Shown here: one piece after another, positions 32,510-41,613 of the stretch
Layout: each line of letters opens with the position of its first letter
Position numbering within the stretch: position 1 is the first letter of the stretch
Notes under the pieces: model-generated
Told to the model about the DNA's origin: nothing
Database searches by the model: none
What the model saw: the letters and a program-made list of their open reading frames with translations, nothing else
From: DASWIG01 sp965371445
GTDB taxonomy: Bacteria; Acidobacteriota; Thermoanaerobaculia; Multivoradales; J023
NCBI GenBank assembly: GCA_965371445.1
Contig: CBDUYN010000026.1
Span: forward strand, 1-64,000
Length of the DNA stretch: 64,000 bases
Direction: 5' to 3'
Program-made: the position numbers and the translations under genes

Positions 32510-32845
32510 TCAGAGCAGTTTGATCAGGGCGGCGAGAGCGCCGACGGCGAGGAAGAAGAGGCCGCCGAGACGGATCATGAGGCGCATCTCCAGCTCTTTG
32601 ATGTCGCGTCGGATTTCAGCGATGTCACGCTTGAGCTCGACTTCGAGAGCCTTGAGCTCACGCTCGAGCTTGACCTCGAGCTCCTTGATGTCGCGCTGGA
32701 TCTCGGCTAGATGCTGCTTCGTCGCCACCCGTCCTTCGAGGATCGCGGCGAGCGCCTCGACCTGCACCTCGGCCTGCTGCTCCGGGACTCCGACGTCGCG
32801 GAGCTTCTTGACGTAGGCGTGGGTGTCGAAGGCAGTGACGGACAT
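32510..32845 (-). CDS. DUF1640 coiled-coil protein with C-terminal membrane helix
   Basis: The 111-residue protein begins AFDTHAYVKKLRDVGVPEQQAEVQVEALA, the hallmark of the DUF1640 (CCDC90/MCUR1-like) family. A heptad coiled coil of IKELE/LKRDIAEI units follows, ending in a hydrophobic helix (GGLFFLAVGALAALIKLL) that should anchor it to the membrane. The function of bacterial members is not established. The start follows a GGAGG-containing stretch (complement of 32853-32860) at close spacing. The preceding spacer to 32390 contains no gene I can support. Confidence 0.88.
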   Translation of the reverse strand: MSVTAFDTHAYVKKLRDVGVPEQQAEVQVEALAAILEGRVATKQHLAEIQRDIKELEVKLERELKALEVELKRDIAEIRRDIKELEMRLMIRLGGLFFLAVGALAALIKLL

Positions 32846-32864
32846 CGGGACCTCCGGGGAGATT

Positions 32865-34103
32865 CTAGCATAGGATCCGCCCGCGCGCCTGACCCACCAG
32901 GCGCACCGACCCCGTGACGACGAGCGGCACGTCGTCCGCGACCAGTACGGACCGCAGGGCGGCGTCGAGATCCGCCTCGACCGCCGCGTCGACCGCCGCC
33001 GCGAAGCGTCCAGGATCCCAGGCCCGCGGATCCCGCGGCGCCGTCAGGACGACGCGCCGGGCGCGCCGGGCAAGGACGTCGAGCATGGCGCGGGCGTCCT
33101 TGTCGCCGAGGGCGCCGAAAAGGAGGTCGAAGGGTCCGCCGCGCTCGTCGAGGTAGGCGGCGAGGGCGGCGGTGCCGGAGGCGTTGTGGGCCGCGTCGAG
33201 GAGGATCGGACGCGGCGCGCCGGCGATCCACTCCAGGCGTCCCGGCAGCCGGCAGGCCTTAGCGCCTTGGACAATCGCGTCCTCGTCGAGGCGCGGGAAG
33301 CCACGCTCCGCAAGCTCCTCGGCGGCGAGGACGGCCAGCGCCAGGTTGCGCGCCTGATGCGCCCCGGCGAGCGCCGTCTCGAGACGGTAGCATCGCCGCG
33401 GCGTGACGAAGGCCACGTGTTGGACGCCGCCGTCCTCGTGCCGTTCGAGGCCACGGACACGACGGCGGGCGGGAATCGCCAACGCGTCGATGACCGACGC
33501 CGCCCGCTCCAGCTCCTCTTCGGCATCGGACTCTTCGATCCAGCCCCAGATCGCCGGCGCACCTTGCCGAAAGACGCCGGCCTTGTCACGGGCGATCGAC
33601 GCGACGTCCTCGCCCAGGAAGCCCTGGTGGTCGAGCCCCACTGTGGTGACGACCGAGACGAGGGGCTCGACGACGTTGGTCGCGTCGCGAGCGCCCCCCA
33701 TCCCCGCCTCGAGGACGGCCAAGTCGATGTCGGCGATGGCGAAGATGCGAAGCGCCGCGGCGGTCAACGCCTCGAAGGCGGTCAGCCCGAGACCCAGCCG
33801 TTCACCGTCGCGGACGGCTTTGTCGAGGACCGCGGCGACCGCAAGGTCGGCGAGGTCTTCGCCATCGATGAGGATCTGCTCGCTCGGACGCTCCAGGCAG
33901 GGCGAGGTGAAAAGCCCCGTCCCGTAGCCGGCGGCGCGTCCCATGGATTCGAGGAAGGAGGCCGTCGAGCCCTTGCCGTTGGTGCCGGCCACGAGGACGG
34001 CGGGGACGTCGAAGGCGTCGTCCGCGAGAAGTCGGCGCATCGGCGCGAGGTCGAGGCGGATGCCGAGGTGGGCGAGGTGGGCGAGGATCTCAGCGGATCG
34101 CAC
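32865..34103 (-). CDS. folC: FolC folylpolyglutamate/dihydrofolate synthase
   Basis: The 412-residue product matches the Mur-ligase-like FolC family. The P-loop is AVLVAGTNGKGSTASFLE, followed by GLFTSPCLERPSEQILIDGE, VLEAGMGGARDATN, TTVGLDHQGFLGEDVASIARDKAG and LDAAHNASGTAAL. It adds glutamate to dihydropteroate and folate. I chose GTG 34103 because AGGGG lies 7 nt upstream and the resulting length is normal; an open frame upstream to 34262 is Pro/Gly-rich and unlike the family. It follows accD on the same strand (about 100 nt), the accD-folC order seen in many bacteria. Confidence 0.95.
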   Translation of the reverse strand: MRSAEILAHLAHLGIRLDLAPMRRLLADDAFDVPAVLVAGTNGKGSTASFLESMGRAAGYGTGLFTSPCLERPSEQILIDGEDLADLAVAAVLDKAVRDGERLGLGLTAFEALTAAALRIFAIADIDLAVLEAGMGGARDATNVVEPLVSVVTTVGLDHQGFLGEDVASIARDKAGVFRQGAPAIWGWIEESDAEEELERAASVIDALAIPARRRVRGLERHEDGGVQHVAFVTPRRCYRLETALAGAHQARNLALAVLAAEELAERGFPRLDEDAIVQGAKACRLPGRLEWIAGAPRPILLDAAHNASGTAALAAYLDERGGPFDLLFGALGDKDARAMLDVLARRARRVVLTAPRDPRAWDPGRFAAAVDAAVEADLDAALRSVLVADDVPLVVTGSVRLVGQARGRILC

Positions 34104-34200
34104 CGTCGACCCCTCATCCCAACCCTCTCCCCGCCCCACCGTTTCAGCGCTGTCTATAGCACAGGCCTTCAGGCCCGTTGCGGGGGGGGCGCGCACGTCC

Positions 34201-35052
<852 letters not shown>

Positions 35053-35105
35053 GGCAGGGGACCTCCGGAGGGGCTACGGTCCTTTCGCGGGACCGGGCGA
35101 GGGGA

Positions 35106-35327
35106 TCAGAACTCCTCTTCGCCCTCTTCGTCGAGGTCGTTGGGGATCCCGAGGCGCAGGCAGATACCGTCGTAGATCTGGCGCGAAGCCTTCTTGGCGT
35201 TTTGCAGCTCGGCCAGACGTTCCTTGACCTTGGCCAGCTCTTCCTCGATCTGCCGGTCGATATCGGATATCTCCTGGCGGCTCATCGAGAGCACCTGCTC
35301 GAATGAGGCTTTTTGAGCGTCGTTCAT
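35106..35327 (-). CDS. Small coiled-coil protein
   Basis: The 73-residue hydrophilic product is mostly a single helix (FEQVLSMSRQEISDIDRQIEEELAKVKERLAELQNAKKASRQIYDGI) with an acidic end (DLDEEGEEEF). Of three closely spaced ATGs (35339, 35333, 35327), the last has GGAG 6 nt upstream and is preferred. No family is recognised. It lies between the receiver-kinase and accD on the same strand, 53 nt before accD. The high charge and coiled-coil content favour a real small protein rather than a chance frame. Confidence 0.65.
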   Translation of the reverse strand: MNDAQKASFEQVLSMSRQEISDIDRQIEEELAKVKERLAELQNAKKASRQIYDGICLRLGIPNDLDEEGEEEF

Positions 35328-35431
35328 CGACATCTCCATCTTCAAGCGGCCGTCAGAGGATTTGCCGCTGCGCTCCCCGGGGGAGTTCTTCCCGGAGAGG
35401 ATAACCCGGATCCCGCGGCGTGACAAGCGCC

Positions 35432-38269
35432 CTAGCGATCCCCTCCACCCTCTCCTTTTTTTTTCTCGTCCGTGGGCAACTCGTCCGCCGCCTGGCCGGT
35501 GGCGGCTTTCTGGGCGGCGATCTCGGCCTCGAGGCGTCTTTTTTTCTCCTCGAACTCCTGGCGGGTCGCCTCGGCGCGTTTCTCCAGCTCCTTGTCGATC
35601 AATTCCTGGACATCGAGCGGCAACGGTTCTGCGACCGCCTCTTCGCCCGCTTTGCCGTCCTCGGCGGCGACGCTCTCGTCGGCGGCCGCCGGAGCGGTGG
35701 GAGCCGGCTCGCCGGCCGGCGGGGTGTCGTCCGCCGGCCGCAGGACGGCCCAGGCGAAGTAGACGGCGACGGCGATCACGACGATCAGAAAGGCCGCGAT
35801 CAGGAGCTTTTTCCCGGGCCCTCCGGCGCCCTTGGCGGCCGCCGGCTCGGGCGCGGCGACGGCTTCGGCGACCTTGGCGATCTCGTCGGTCGCTTCGGGG
35901 AAGAAAGCGGGCACCTCGTCGAAGTCTTCCAGAGGCGCAGGGGTCGCAAGTAGGGGAGTGGGAGCTTCGTCGGCCGCGGGCGTCGCCAGGCTCAGCGGCA
36001 CCTCCACCGGCGCTTCCGCCTCCGGTGCCACCGCCAGCAGCGACATGTAGGTGGCGAGCTCGCTCTGGCTGGGCATCGGCTTCAAGTTGAAGAGGACCGT
36101 CTTGAGCTCCTCCTCCATCTCGCCAGCGGTCTGGTACCGCTCCTCGGGAGTCCTGGCGAGGGCCCGGCGGACGATCCGGTCGACCTCTTCCGGGATCTCG
36201 GGCGCGATCTCCCGCGGCGCGCGGGTGCGGCATTCGCGCACCGCGTCGAGCACCCCCAGCTCGCTCTCGCCGGTGAAGAGCCGCGTGTCGGTCAGGACCT
36301 CGAAGAGCACCGCGCCGAGCGAGAAGATGTCGGAGCGGGCGTCGACGCTCTTGCCCCAGGCCTGCTCCGGCGACATGTATTGAAGCTTGCCCTTCAGGGC
36401 TCCCATCTGCGTCTGCGAGGCCTTGGCCACCGCCTTGACGATGCCGAAGTCGCAGAGCTTGATCTCGCCCTCGTAGCTGATCAGGACGTTCTGCGGCGAG
36501 ACGTCGCGGTGCACGAGACCCAGGGCGCGGTTGTCGAAGTCCCGCTTGCGGTGCGCGTAGTCGAGAGCCCGCGCCAGGCAGGAGGCGATCAAGAGCGCCT
36601 GTCCCATCGGCAGGGGCCGGTGGGTGCCGCGCGCCTTGTTCAGGATGGTGCGCAGGTCCAGGCCGTCGACGTACTCCATGGCGATGAAAAAATCCTCGCC
36701 CTCCTTGCCGAGGTCGTAGATCTGGATGATGTTGTTGTGGTTGAGCTGGGCGGCGAGCTTGGCTTCGTCGATGAACATGGTGACGAAGTCCTGGCTGTGG
36801 GTCAGATGCGGGAGGATCTTCTTGATCGCGACGGTCTTCTGGAACCCCTCCACCCCACGCCGGCGCGCCTGCCAGACCTCGGCCATGCCGCCCACCGCGA
36901 TCTTGCGCAGCAGCGTGTAGTCGCCAAAAGCCTCGCCCTCCGGAAGGGACGCCCCGGCCACGGGCAGGTCGACGAAGGTGGCCGGAGTCGAGGGGAAAAA
37001 CTCGATGGCCTCCTCCTCGGCGGCCGGTTCGTCCGCCCCCGGTCCGGAGACTTCTTCCACCGGCTCGCCTTCCTCCTCGATAGACCCGTTCCCCGGAAAG
37101 AACTTGATCGCCTCCTCTTCCTCCGCGGCGGCAGGGGCGTCCGCCGCTTCAACGGCGGCAGGGATCTCGGGCCCGGCCTCGAAGGACACGCTTCCCGGAA
37201 AGAACTCGATCGCCTCCTCTTGCTCCGGCGAGCCAGCACTGTCCCGGAGCGCAACGGCCTCGATCGAGGGTTCCTCGGCCGGAGCCTCCTCAAGAGCCGG
37301 CGCGGCAAGCTCCGGAGCCTCCAGCTCCGGCAACTCGGGCAGCTCCGGCAGATCACCGATCGGAATGTCCAGGGTTGCGAGCGGCTCGGGACCCTGGACA
37401 GGCGCCGCCGCCGGGCCGGCTTCGGCAGCCGGCTTCTCTACCGGGGGAGAGGTTTTGCGCGGCTTCTTGCGGATCGGCAGCTCCAGGGAGGAGAGGGTCC
37501 TGTCGAGGAGCTCATCGATCTCGCTCGCCGAAGAGCTCACGGACCGGGCCGTTCGCTTGGCGGGCGAAGCCCCCGGATCCTTTTTCGGGACCACCAGCGG
37601 TAGGACCCCCGAGAGGGTCTCCTCCAGCCTACGATCGATGTCCTCGGAGCTCTCCGGGCGCCGCCGCGGCGCGACGGCAGGCGGCGCTCCCCCAACCGGC
37701 GGCGGCGCCGATGCCGGCTCTTGCGGAGCTGGCGCCGGCGCGGCAGCCGGTGGAGGAGGCGCCTTCGGTGCGCCGGGAGCCGTGGAAGGCACAGGCGCCG
37801 CCAGCGGCCCGGAGGCCGTGCGGCGCTTGGCCTCGGCCTCCACCTCTTCGAGCACGTCGCCGAAGATTTCCACCGAGCTCATCCGCGGGGGCCAGCTCAA
37901 GTCCGGCGACGACGCCACCTCGGGCAGGAACGTCCCCACGACGTCCTTGAGCTCCTGGGTGGTGAAGGGTTTGGCGAGGATGTCGTCGGCGTGGTAGTCG
38001 GCGGCGGAGACACGGCCGACCAGCGTCGTCGGGATCAGGACGATGGCCCCGGGCCCGCCCCGGGCGCGGGAGAATCCGTCGAGGAACGAGCGCACGTCGG
38101 GCAGCGAGGCGCTGGCGATGACGAGCCGGGGCACGGCTTCGGCGGCGATCCGCCGGGCCGTATCCGGGTCTTCACAGGTCTCGATCGCAAAACCCTCGGG
38201 CTCCAGGGCTTCTGCGATGCGTTGAGAGTAGCTACTATCCTGCTCGACAATCAGGACCACCGACATCAT
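35432..38269 (-). CDS. Ser/Thr kinase with degenerate receiver domain, disordered linker and C-terminal membrane helix
   Basis: The product is about 945 residues. Residues 1-115 fold like a receiver (VVLIVEQDSSYSQRIAEAL, AKPFTTQEL), but the phosphoacceptor Asp is replaced (LVIASASLPD). A ~350-residue Pro/Ala/Glu-rich linker follows, containing three copies of EEAI(E/K)FFP about 33-35 residues apart near residues 355-430. The kinase domain has GGMAEVW, Lys in VAIKKILPHL, the variant catalytic loop VHRDVSPQNVLIS (Lys replaced by Ser), DFGIVKA and YMSPEQ. A single helix (LLIAAFLIVVIAVAVYFAWAVL) near the C-terminus and a charged periplasmic tail finish it. The first ATG of a pair at 38269 is preferred, with GGAG upstream. 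Confidence 0.92.
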   Translation of the reverse strand: MMSVVLIVEQDSSYSQRIAEALEPEGFAIETCEDPDTARRIAAEAVPRLVIASASLPDVRSFLDGFSRARGGPGAIVLIPTTLVGRVSAADYHADDILAKPFTTQELKDVVGTFLPEVASSPDLSWPPRMSSVEIFGDVLEEVEAEAKRRTASGPLAAPVPSTAPGAPKAPPPPAAAPAPAPQEPASAPPPVGGAPPAVAPRRRPESSEDIDRRLEETLSGVLPLVVPKKDPGASPAKRTARSVSSSASEIDELLDRTLSSLELPIRKKPRKTSPPVEKPAAEAGPAAAPVQGPEPLATLDIPIGDLPELPELPELEAPELAAPALEEAPAEEPSIEAVALRDSAGSPEQEEAIEFFPGSVSFEAGPEIPAAVEAADAPAAAEEEEAIKFFPGNGSIEEEGEPVEEVSGPGADEPAAEEEAIEFFPSTPATFVDLPVAGASLPEGEAFGDYTLLRKIAVGGMAEVWQARRRGVEGFQKTVAIKKILPHLTHSQDFVTMFIDEAKLAAQLNHNNIIQIYDLGKEGEDFFIAMEYVDGLDLRTILNKARGTHRPLPMGQALLIASCLARALDYAHRKRDFDNRALGLVHRDVSPQNVLISYEGEIKLCDFGIVKAVAKASQTQMGALKGKLQYMSPEQAWGKSVDARSDIFSLGAVLFEVLTDTRLFTGESELGVLDAVRECRTRAPREIAPEIPEEVDRIVRRALARTPEERYQTAGEMEEELKTVLFNLKPMPSQSELATYMSLLAVAPEAEAPVEVPLSLATPAADEAPTPLLATPAPLEDFDEVPAFFPEATDEIAKVAEAVAAPEPAAAKGAGGPGKKLLIAAFLIVVIAVAVYFAWAVLRPADDTPPAGEPAPTAPAAADESVAAEDGKAGEEAVAEPLPLDVQELIDKELEKRAEATRQEFEEKKRRLEAEIAAQKAATGQAADELPTDEKKKGEGGGDR

Positions 38270-38375
38270 GCTTCTCCGCCGGGTCAAGGCTTCTTTTCTA
38301 GCATCCGGGCCGATCCGAAGTCAATCGAGCCCCGTAGGCCTCGCCCTCGCTAGACGGCTGGCTTGCTGTAGAATA

Positions 38376-38450
38376 CTCGCGGCCTCGTGGCCGTTACGGC
38401 CGCGAGGATAACCGGAAAAGACCAAAGTTAGCACCGCTTGGCCGCGGTGC
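38376..38450 (+). promoter_or_regulatory. Structured leader of yebC with two hairpins
   Basis: CTCGCGGCC (38376-38384) pairs with GGCCGCGAG (38398-38406). GCACCGC (38431-38437) pairs perfectly with GCGGTGC (38444-38450). The second hairpin ends exactly where the Shine-Dalgarno GAGAGGAG (38451-38458) begins, so it could modulate ribosome access. A TAGAAT hexamer (38369-38374) upstream may be a -10. Confidence 0.45.
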
Positions 38451-38463
38451 GAGAGGAGTCGCG

Positions 38464-39207
38464 ATGTCGGGTCATAGCAAGTGGAACACGATCAAGCGCA
38501 AGAAAGCGGCCGTCGACGCCAAGCGCGGCAAGGTCTTCACCAGAATCCTGCGCGAGGTGACGGTGGCGGCGCGCCTCGGTGGCGGCGACGTCGACGGCAA
38601 CCCGCGGCTGCGCTCCGCGGTCCAGGAGGCCCGCGCCAACAACGTCCCGAGCGAGAATGTCGAGCGCGCGATCAAGAAGGGCACGGGCGAGCTCGAAGGG
38701 GCCAACTACGAGGAGATCACCTACGAGGGCTACGGCCCGGGGGGCGTGGCCCTCCTGGTCGACGTGATGACCGACAACCGCAACCGTACGGTCGGCGAGG
38801 TGCGCCACGTCTTCAGCAAGTACGGCGGCAACCTGGGGCAGGACGGCTGCGTCGGCTGGATGTTCGAGCAGCGCGGCTACTTCCTGGTCGAGCCCGACAT
38901 GGACGAAGAGGCCTTCATGGAGCTCGCCCTGGAGCTCGAGGTCGACGACGTCGAGACCGGCGAGGACGGCTACGAGCTCTACACGTCGGTGGCGGAGTAC
39001 AACACGGTCAAGGACGCCCTCGAGGAGCGCGGGGTGGCGGTGGCCGTCGCTCAGCTGGCCAAGCTGCCCTCGAACCAGGTCGAGCCGCCGGGAGAGAAAG
39101 TCTCCTCGGTGCTGCGCATGGTGGAGGCCCTGGAAGACCTCGACGACGTCCAGAACGTCTGGATGAACGCCCAGATCGACGCCGACGTCCTCGAAGCCCA
39201 CGCCTGA
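38464..39207 (+). CDS. yebC: YebC/PmpR-family protein (TACO1-like)
   Basis: The 247-residue protein begins MSGHSKWNTIKRKKAAVDAKRGK without its first residue in doubt, as all YebC/TACO1 proteins do. It continues VTVAARLGGGDVDGNPRLR, GPGGVALLVDVMTDNRNRT and MVEALEDLDDVQNVW. Family members act as transcriptional regulators and, for one branch, help ribosomes through polyproline. Proline-rich proteins are frequent in this window, though that is only an association. The usual partner ruvC follows 7 nt after the stop. Confidence 0.97.
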   Translation: MSGHSKWNTIKRKKAAVDAKRGKVFTRILREVTVAARLGGGDVDGNPRLRSAVQEARANNVPSENVERAIKKGTGELEGANYEEITYEGYGPGGVALLVDVMTDNRNRTVGEVRHVFSKYGGNLGQDGCVGWMFEQRGYFLVEPDMDEEAFMELALELEVDDVETGEDGYELYTSVAEYNTVKDALEERGVAVAVAQLAKLPSNQVEPPGEKVSSVLRMVEALEDLDDVQNVWMNAQIDADVLEAHA

Positions 39208-39214
39208 GCCGAGG

Positions 39215-39724
39215 ATGCGGATCCTCGGGCTCGACCCAGGCTCACGCTTCACCGGCTACGGGTTGATCGACCGCCGCGGCTCGCGGCTCGTGCCGGTCGG
39301 CTACGGCCGGATCCGGCTGCCGCAAAGAGACCTGGCTCCCCGCCTGGCCCACCTGGTCGGCGAGCTCGAAGAGCTGATCCGCGCCCACGAGCCCGAGGTG
39401 GCGGTCCTGGAGTCGCTCTACCACGGGGTCAACCCACGCTCCGCGATCGTCCTGGCCCAGGCCCGCGGGGCGCTCGTCGCCACCCTCGGACGAGCGGGCC
39501 TCCCGGTCGCGGAGTACTCGCCGGCGGAGGTCAAGATCGCGGTGACCGGCTACGGCCGGGCTGAGAAAACCCAGGTGGGCCGCATGGTCGCCGTCGTGCT
39601 GGGGCTCGGCGACGAGAAGCTGCCGGCCGACGCCAGTGACGCGCTGGCGGTCGCGATCTGCTATGCTCAACGCCTTCGCCTCGACCGCCTGGGGGGTCGG
39701 GTAACGGCCCCGGATACGAGCTAA
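39215..39724 (+). CDS. ruvC: Holliday junction resolvase RuvC
   Basis: The 169-residue protein has all four acidic metal ligands: D7 in ILGLDPGSR, E66 in AVLESLY, and D139 and D142 in PADASDALAVA. It resolves Holliday junctions with RuvAB, which is not encoded nearby. The order yebC-ruvC is a common conserved pair. The TAA stop lies in a small hairpin (39723-39745). Confidence 0.97.
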   Translation: MRILGLDPGSRFTGYGLIDRRGSRLVPVGYGRIRLPQRDLAPRLAHLVGELEELIRAHEPEVAVLESLYHGVNPRSAIVLAQARGALVATLGRAGLPVAEYSPAEVKIAVTGYGRAEKTQVGRMVAVVLGLGDEKLPADASDALAVAICYAQRLRLDRLGGRVTAPDTS

Positions 39725-39745
39725 GTCCTTCATTTCAAAGGACTT
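39723..39745. terminator. Hairpin after ruvC
   Basis: AAGTCCTT (39723-39730) pairs with AAGGACTT (39738-39745) around CATTTCA. There is no T-tract, so termination by this element alone is uncertain. It separates ruvC from the exbB promoter. Confidence 0.4.
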
Positions 39746-39764
39746 GGCGGTGTTCAAGAGTCCC

Positions 39765-39794
39765 TTGACTGGTCTTTTTGGCCTGTGCTAACAT
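39765..39794 (+). promoter_or_regulatory. Strong sigma-70 promoter of the exbB-exbD-tonB operon
   Basis: TTGACT (39765-39770) and TAACAT (39789-39794) are separated by 18 bp, with TGC just before the -10 (extended -10). The predicted start near 39801 gives a leader of about 100 nt before the TTG at 39901. Confidence 0.75.
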
Positions 39795-39824
39795 AGCCCG
39801 CCGCGACACGATAGTCGTTCAAAG

Positions 39825-39856
39825 CACGGGAACTCGTCGTCACAACACGGGAACTC
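39825..39856. repeat. Direct repeat in the exbB leader
   Basis: CACGGGAACTC occurs at 39825-39835 and again at 39846-39856, a period of 21 bp (two helical turns). The copies are just downstream of the promoter, so they could be a repressor site or an mRNA element. Confidence 0.6.
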
Positions 39857-39900
39857 AATTCGCAGATCGCGAGTCCAACCAGCCTAGAGGAGAACACGCT

Positions 39901-40581
39901 TTGTCCAAGTTCGGCGAAACCTTCATGAAATTCATGTTCGACGGGGGCCTCGTGATGTGGTTCCTGCTGGGATTCTCCATCGTCGCGGTCGCGGTGATCA
40001 TCGAGCGCGCGGTGGTGCTCCGGAAGGCCAAGATCAACGTCAACGAGTTCCTGGCGAAGCTGCGCAAGGCCCTGATCGTCAACAAGTCGATCCGCGACGC
40101 GATCAAGATCTGCGAGCAGTACCGGGGACCCCTCGCCTCGATCATGAAAGCGGGTCTCCTGAAGTACGGCCAGCCCAAGGAAGACATCGAGAAGACGATC
40201 GAGACGGCGGCGCTCCACGAGATGGGGCGCCTGGAGAAGCGGCTCGTGATCATCTCCTCGATCGCCAACGTGGCGCCGCTCCTGGGCTTTTTCGGGACGG
40301 TGTCGGGCATGATCCAGTCGTTCGAGGCGCTCGCCGAGCAGGGCCTCTCGAACCCCGGCGCCGTGGCCGCCGGTATCTCGGAGGCCCTGATCACCACCGC
40401 GGCCGGCCTCGCGGTCGCCATCCCGACCCAGCTGGCCTACAACTTCTTCATGAACTCGATCAACAAGTCGGTGCGCGACATCGAGACGTCGACCAACATG
40501 CTGTTGGAGACTTTCGGCGAGATGGAGCGCAGCGGCATCTCGGCCGAGCAGGTCGGCGGCGCCCAGGCCAAGGGCAGCTGA
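39901..40581 (+). CDS. exbB: ExbB/TolQ-family proton-channel protein
   Basis: The TTG at 39901 is chosen because AGAGGAG lies 8 nt upstream; an in-frame ATG at 39778 lies within the promoter. The 226-residue protein has three transmembrane helices: GLVMWFLLGFSIVAVAVIIERA, then IANVAPLLGFFGTVSGMIQSF, then EALITTAAGLAVAIPTQLAYNFF. The ExbB signature GLLGTVxGMI appears as LLGFFGTVSGMI. With two ExbD proteins and TonB in the same operon, it forms the proton-driven motor that energises outer-membrane transporters, implying an outer membrane. Confidence 0.95.
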   Translation: MSKFGETFMKFMFDGGLVMWFLLGFSIVAVAVIIERAVVLRKAKINVNEFLAKLRKALIVNKSIRDAIKICEQYRGPLASIMKAGLLKYGQPKEDIEKTIETAALHEMGRLEKRLVIISSIANVAPLLGFFGTVSGMIQSFEALAEQGLSNPGAVAAGISEALITTAAGLAVAIPTQLAYNFFMNSINKSVRDIETSTNMLLETFGEMERSGISAEQVGGAQAKGS

Positions 40582-40602
40582 GGCGGAACGGAGCCCAAGA
40601 AC

Positions 40603-41031
40603 ATGCGGCTGAAAGCACGCCACCAGAGCGGGGCCGTCATCCCCACCGCGTCGATGGCGGACATCGCCTTCCTGCTGATCGTCTTCTTCATGGTCACCAT
40701 CACCTTCGAGAAGGACAAGACCCAGGTGGCCCTGCCGAAGACCGATCTGCGCTTCGAGATCCCCAAGATCGTGGCCTACATCTCGATCACCGACAACGGG
40801 CAGATCCGGGCGACCGACGGTGAGGAGATGAGCGCCCTCCTGGCGGCCGAAGACGTCGTGACGTTTGCGGCCAACGTGGTGACGCGCTACCCGCAGCGGC
40901 CGATCGTCTTGAAGGCCGATGGTGCGGTGACCTACGAAAAAGTGGACAAGATCATCGACTCCTTGAAGCAGGCCAAGGTGGAGCTCATCTACCTCCTGTC
41001 GGACGCCAAAGAGATCGAGGACGGAGGCTGA
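40603..41031 (+). CDS. exbD: ExbD/TolR-family protein (first copy)
   Basis: This 142-residue protein has a short cytoplasmic start and one helix with the functional aspartate (IPTASMADIAFLLIVFFMVTITF), then a periplasmic domain (VALPKTDLRFEIP). The Asp in SMADIAFLL carries protons in ExbD and TolR. It is 21 nt after exbB and 1 nt before a second exbD. The two copies differ in periplasmic sequence, so they may form heteromeric complexes. Confidence 0.94.
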   Translation: MRLKARHQSGAVIPTASMADIAFLLIVFFMVTITFEKDKTQVALPKTDLRFEIPKIVAYISITDNGQIRATDGEEMSALLAAEDVVTFAANVVTRYPQRPIVLKADGAVTYEKVDKIIDSLKQAKVELIYLLSDAKEIEDGG

Positions 41032-41032
41032 C

Positions 41033-41572
41033 ATGAGACTAAAAAAGCATGAGTCGGATCCCGAGATCCCGACTTCGTCGATGGCCGACATCGCCTTCCT
41101 GCTGATCGTCTACTTCATGGTGACGGCGACGTTCTCGGCGACCCGCGGCCTCGACTTCGCCCTGCCCAAGGACGACGACAACCCGCCGATCATCGAGAAG
41201 GAAGACTCGGTCCTGATCCAGATCGAGCCCAACGGTCAGCTGAACGTCGACAACGAGCCGCCGATGAACGTCGACGAGGGCTTCGCCCAGAAGCTCTTCG
41301 ACTACCTGAAGCCGAAGCTCGAGGCCAACCCCAAGAAACCCGTCATCATCCGCTCCCAGCCGAGCGCCCCCTACAGGTACATGCTCGAGGTCTTCGACGC
41401 GTTGCGCAAGATCAAGATCAAGACCTCCGAGGACGGTCTGCAACGTGAAGTCTACACCGTGACGCTTGCCGACATCCAGGAGGCCAACGATCAGGATCCT
41501 CCGAAGGATCTGGGCAAGGACATCAACGTTTCCATACCGACGCAGCGCGAAATCGACTCGTTCTGGTTCTAG
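41033..41572 (+). CDS. exbD: ExbD/TolR-family protein (second copy)
   Basis: The 179-residue protein repeats the ExbD plan: IPTSSMADIAFLLIVYFMV with the conserved Asp, then LDFALPKDDDNPPI and a longer periplasmic domain ending in REIDSFWF. It starts 1 nt after the first exbD stop, with GGAGG just upstream. Its C-terminal domain is ~37 residues longer than the first copy, suggesting a specialised contact, perhaps with TonB encoded 41 nt downstream. Confidence 0.94.
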   Translation: MRLKKHESDPEIPTSSMADIAFLLIVYFMVTATFSATRGLDFALPKDDDNPPIIEKEDSVLIQIEPNGQLNVDNEPPMNVDEGFAQKLFDYLKPKLEANPKKPVIIRSQPSAPYRYMLEVFDALRKIKIKTSEDGLQREVYTVTLADIQEANDQDPPKDLGKDINVSIPTQREIDSFWF

Positions 41573-41613
41573 ACGAGCTCGGCGAACCTCCCATCCAACT
41601 TCAAGGCAAGACG

